A DNA stretch of 64,000 nucleotides from CALBJU01 sp965247125 (GTDB lineage Bacteria > Bacteroidota > Rhodothermia > Rhodothermales > UBA10348): contig CBDFGO010000003.1 of the NCBI GenBank assembly GCA_965247125.1, forward strand, positions 1,860,001 to 1,924,000, in the 5' to 3' direction. The translations under genes were made by a program, and so were the position numbers. Each line of letters begins with the position of its first letter. Position 1 is the first letter of the stretch. The notes beneath the pieces were generated by a model, which had not been told where the DNA came from, did not search any database, and was given only the letters and a program-made list of their open reading frames with translations. Of this stretch, positions 62,908-64,000 are shown piece by piece.

Positions 62908-63029
62908 CTCTCTTCTACGCTTCCGATCCGAATTTCGAATTCCGCTTCATTTCGGTAATTCAGCGCGCAATCTACCAAGAAAAGTGCCTTGGTTGCACCC
63001 TTTTGAAAACAAATATGAAAGGAATTTCG

Positions 63030-64000
63030 CTATCGGGTGATGTCGAACGTTCTCAGACGACCGATTACGTGGGACATGTCGTCGGGCAGATCGGACTCAA
63101 AATCAACCTCTTCGCCAGTTCGTGGATGCCGAAAACCGAGCGATGCTGCGTGAAGCGCCTGCCTCGGAAGCCCCTCAAACAGGTTCCGATAAAACGTCCG
63201 GCGCTGCCCTTCATCCTTTCCGTAGCGAATTCGATCTCCTCCGTAGGTCACGTCTCCAAAAACTGGATGAGTCATGTGAGCTGCGTGCACCCGTATCTGA
63301 TGGGTTCGACCTGTTTCCAGCTGAAGTTCGACAAGGCAAGTGTATCCAAACTTTTCAATAATGCGAAAGTGTGTCACCGCCCTTTTTCCTTTACCCGGCG
63401 CGACAACCGCCATTTTTCTTCTGTCACGTGTGTCCCGCGCGATCTCGGTGTCTATCGTTCCACTGTCTTCATCTGGAACACCCCACACGATGGCAAGATA
63501 TTTTCTACGCGTGGTTCGGGCCGCAAACTGCCTGGCGAGGGCGGTGTGGGTCTCGTCGTTCCTGGCAGCAACCAGCAATCCACTTGTGTCCTTGTCAAGC
63601 CGGTGAACGATTCCCGGCCGCAAAGCCACATCGCCCTCGAAACGAGGGCTGGCATTGACGGCAGATAAATTGGTTTCAGGATCGAGGTCAGACTCTTCCA
63701 TCGTGATGCTCTCACCGCCGACATGATAGAGCAGAGCGTGGACGAGGGTGCCGGTGCGATGGCCGTGAGCCGGATGGACCACCATTCCCGCGGCTTTGTT
63801 CACAACAATAATATCCGAGTCCTCGAAGCAGATTTCGAGATCGATGGGCTCGGCGACAATATTCACGTGAGGAGCCTTCATCACCGTGCAGATAATAACA
63901 TCACCCGCATGGACAGGCGTAGACGACTTCTTTACGACCTTCGCGTTGACGGTTACTTGCCCTACTTTTATTCCTTTCTGAATTTTAGCCCTCGTTGCGT
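63030..64000 (-). CDS. rluD: RluD-family 23S rRNA pseudouridine synthase (5' end outside the window)
   Basis: Runs off the right edge. An N-terminal S4 RNA-binding domain is partly visible (RAKIQKGIKVGQVTVNAKVV, HAGDVIICTV), then the catalytic domain from about 63880 (DSDIIVVNKAAGMVVHPAHG). The catalytic Asp lies in HRLDKDTSGLLV, and HQIRVHAAHMTHPVFGD is the family end motif. It modifies uridines of helix 69 in 23S rRNA if truly RluD; a paralog such as RluC/A is less likely given the S4 domain and HPAHG. An internal ATG at 63884 is not the true start. Confidence 0.9.
   Translation of the reverse strand, partial: ATRAKIQKGIKVGQVTVNAKVVKKSSTPVHAGDVIICTVMKAPHVNIVAEPIDLEICFEDSDIIVVNKAAGMVVHPAHGHRTGTLVHALLYHVGGESITMEESDLDPETNLSAVNASPRFEGDVALRPGIVHRLDKDTSGLLVAARNDETHTALARQFAARTTRRKYLAIVWGVPDEDSGTIDTEIARDTRDRRKMAVVAPGKGKRAVTHFRIIEKFGYTCLVELQLETGRTHQIRVHAAHMTHPVFGDVTYGGDRIRYGKDEGQRRTFYRNLFEGLPRQALHAASLGFRHPRTGEEVDFESDLPDDMSHVIGRLRTFDITR

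Noticed and set aside
1..64000. Mobile elements, tRNA genes, CRISPR arrays or antiphage systems
   Set aside because: No transposase, integrase, direct-repeat arrays, tRNA folds or known defence domains were seen on either strand.

Overview
The window reads as a chromosomal segment of a Bacteroidota-related Gram-negative bacterium, most likely from the Rhodothermota/Balneolota branch. This is inferred from gene families only, not from a marker-gene tree. The pointers are a carboxypeptidase-regulatory/TonB-type outer-membrane receptor next to a GLPGLI protein, exported proteins ending in type IX secretion (T9SS) sorting domains (YPNPFNPTTS-like and ALYPNPASGQ-like), a TPR - DUF4292 lipoprotein - LytM trio, a PD40 lipoprotein, and promoters of the Bacteroidota TTG-N19/20-TAnnTTTG kind. 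Base composition looks even, and I see no phage, insertion sequence, tRNA, rRNA or CRISPR array.

Layout. 1-5.4 kb: a PAP2 phosphatase broken by a frameshift, an SRPBCC/ArsR two-gene unit with twin operators, and a receptor/GLPGLI pair. 5.7-13.7 kb: a translation block (thrS, infC, rpmI, rplT, pheS, pheT) running into a small coiled-coil protein and zapA. 13.8-14.0 kb: a strongly folded, independently terminated RNA candidate, possibly 6S RNA. 14.2-17.6 kb: ccmF and a REC-Hpt response regulator. 17.6-25.2 kb: surface and exported proteins on the minus strand (an FG-GAP/ASPIC protein, a two-piece beta-helix plus BNR-repeat protein, a PD40 lipoprotein). Several of these have reading-frame breaks. 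25.3-27.6 kb: a thioredoxin-TPR chaperone, and an arsR-arsM pair whose ArsM carries an unusual repeated Cys-Cys tail. 27.6-31.2 kb: a heterodimeric ABC exporter. 31.3-33.1 kb: an RsbU-type phosphatase with a STAS antagonist. 33.2-41.9 kb: a mixed set of envelope and hydrolase genes (ABM-domain protein, amidase, M28 peptidase, TfoX C-terminal domain, amidohydrolase, GCS2-CBS fusion). 42.1-45.5 kb: the TPR - DUF4292 - EnvC-like trio. 45.5-50.8 kb: an RpiB-like protein, lpdA, metG and hisA. 51-58.2 kb: a membrane/coiled-coil unknown, a molybdenum-carrier-like protein, a class V aminotransferase, then lolA - UPF0104 flippase - catalytically degenerate M1-like protein. 58.3-64 kb: rlmB, a DDAH-like enzyme, and a minus-strand group rluD-ptsN-hisS-lgt running in from the right edge.

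How the genes work together. The core is housekeeping: four aminoacyl-tRNA synthetases, ribosomal proteins, IF3 and rRNA modification. Around it lies envelope biogenesis: lipoprotein maturation by Lgt and transport by LolA, an EnvC-like factor with a possible amidase partner 8 kb away, and outer-membrane barrels. The surface proteins look like T9SS cargo. Regulation visible in the sequence includes two ArsR-family operators, a partner-switching phosphatase/STAS pair, and terminators, two of which are embedded in the 3' ends of coding regions.

The most unusual items are a 10-bp tandem repeat inside the signal-peptide coding region of a predicted surface protein (a candidate frame switch), the 13-residue Cys-Cys repeat on ArsM, and the structured RNA after zapA. 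No single large new system is evident. The frame breaks could also be assembly errors.
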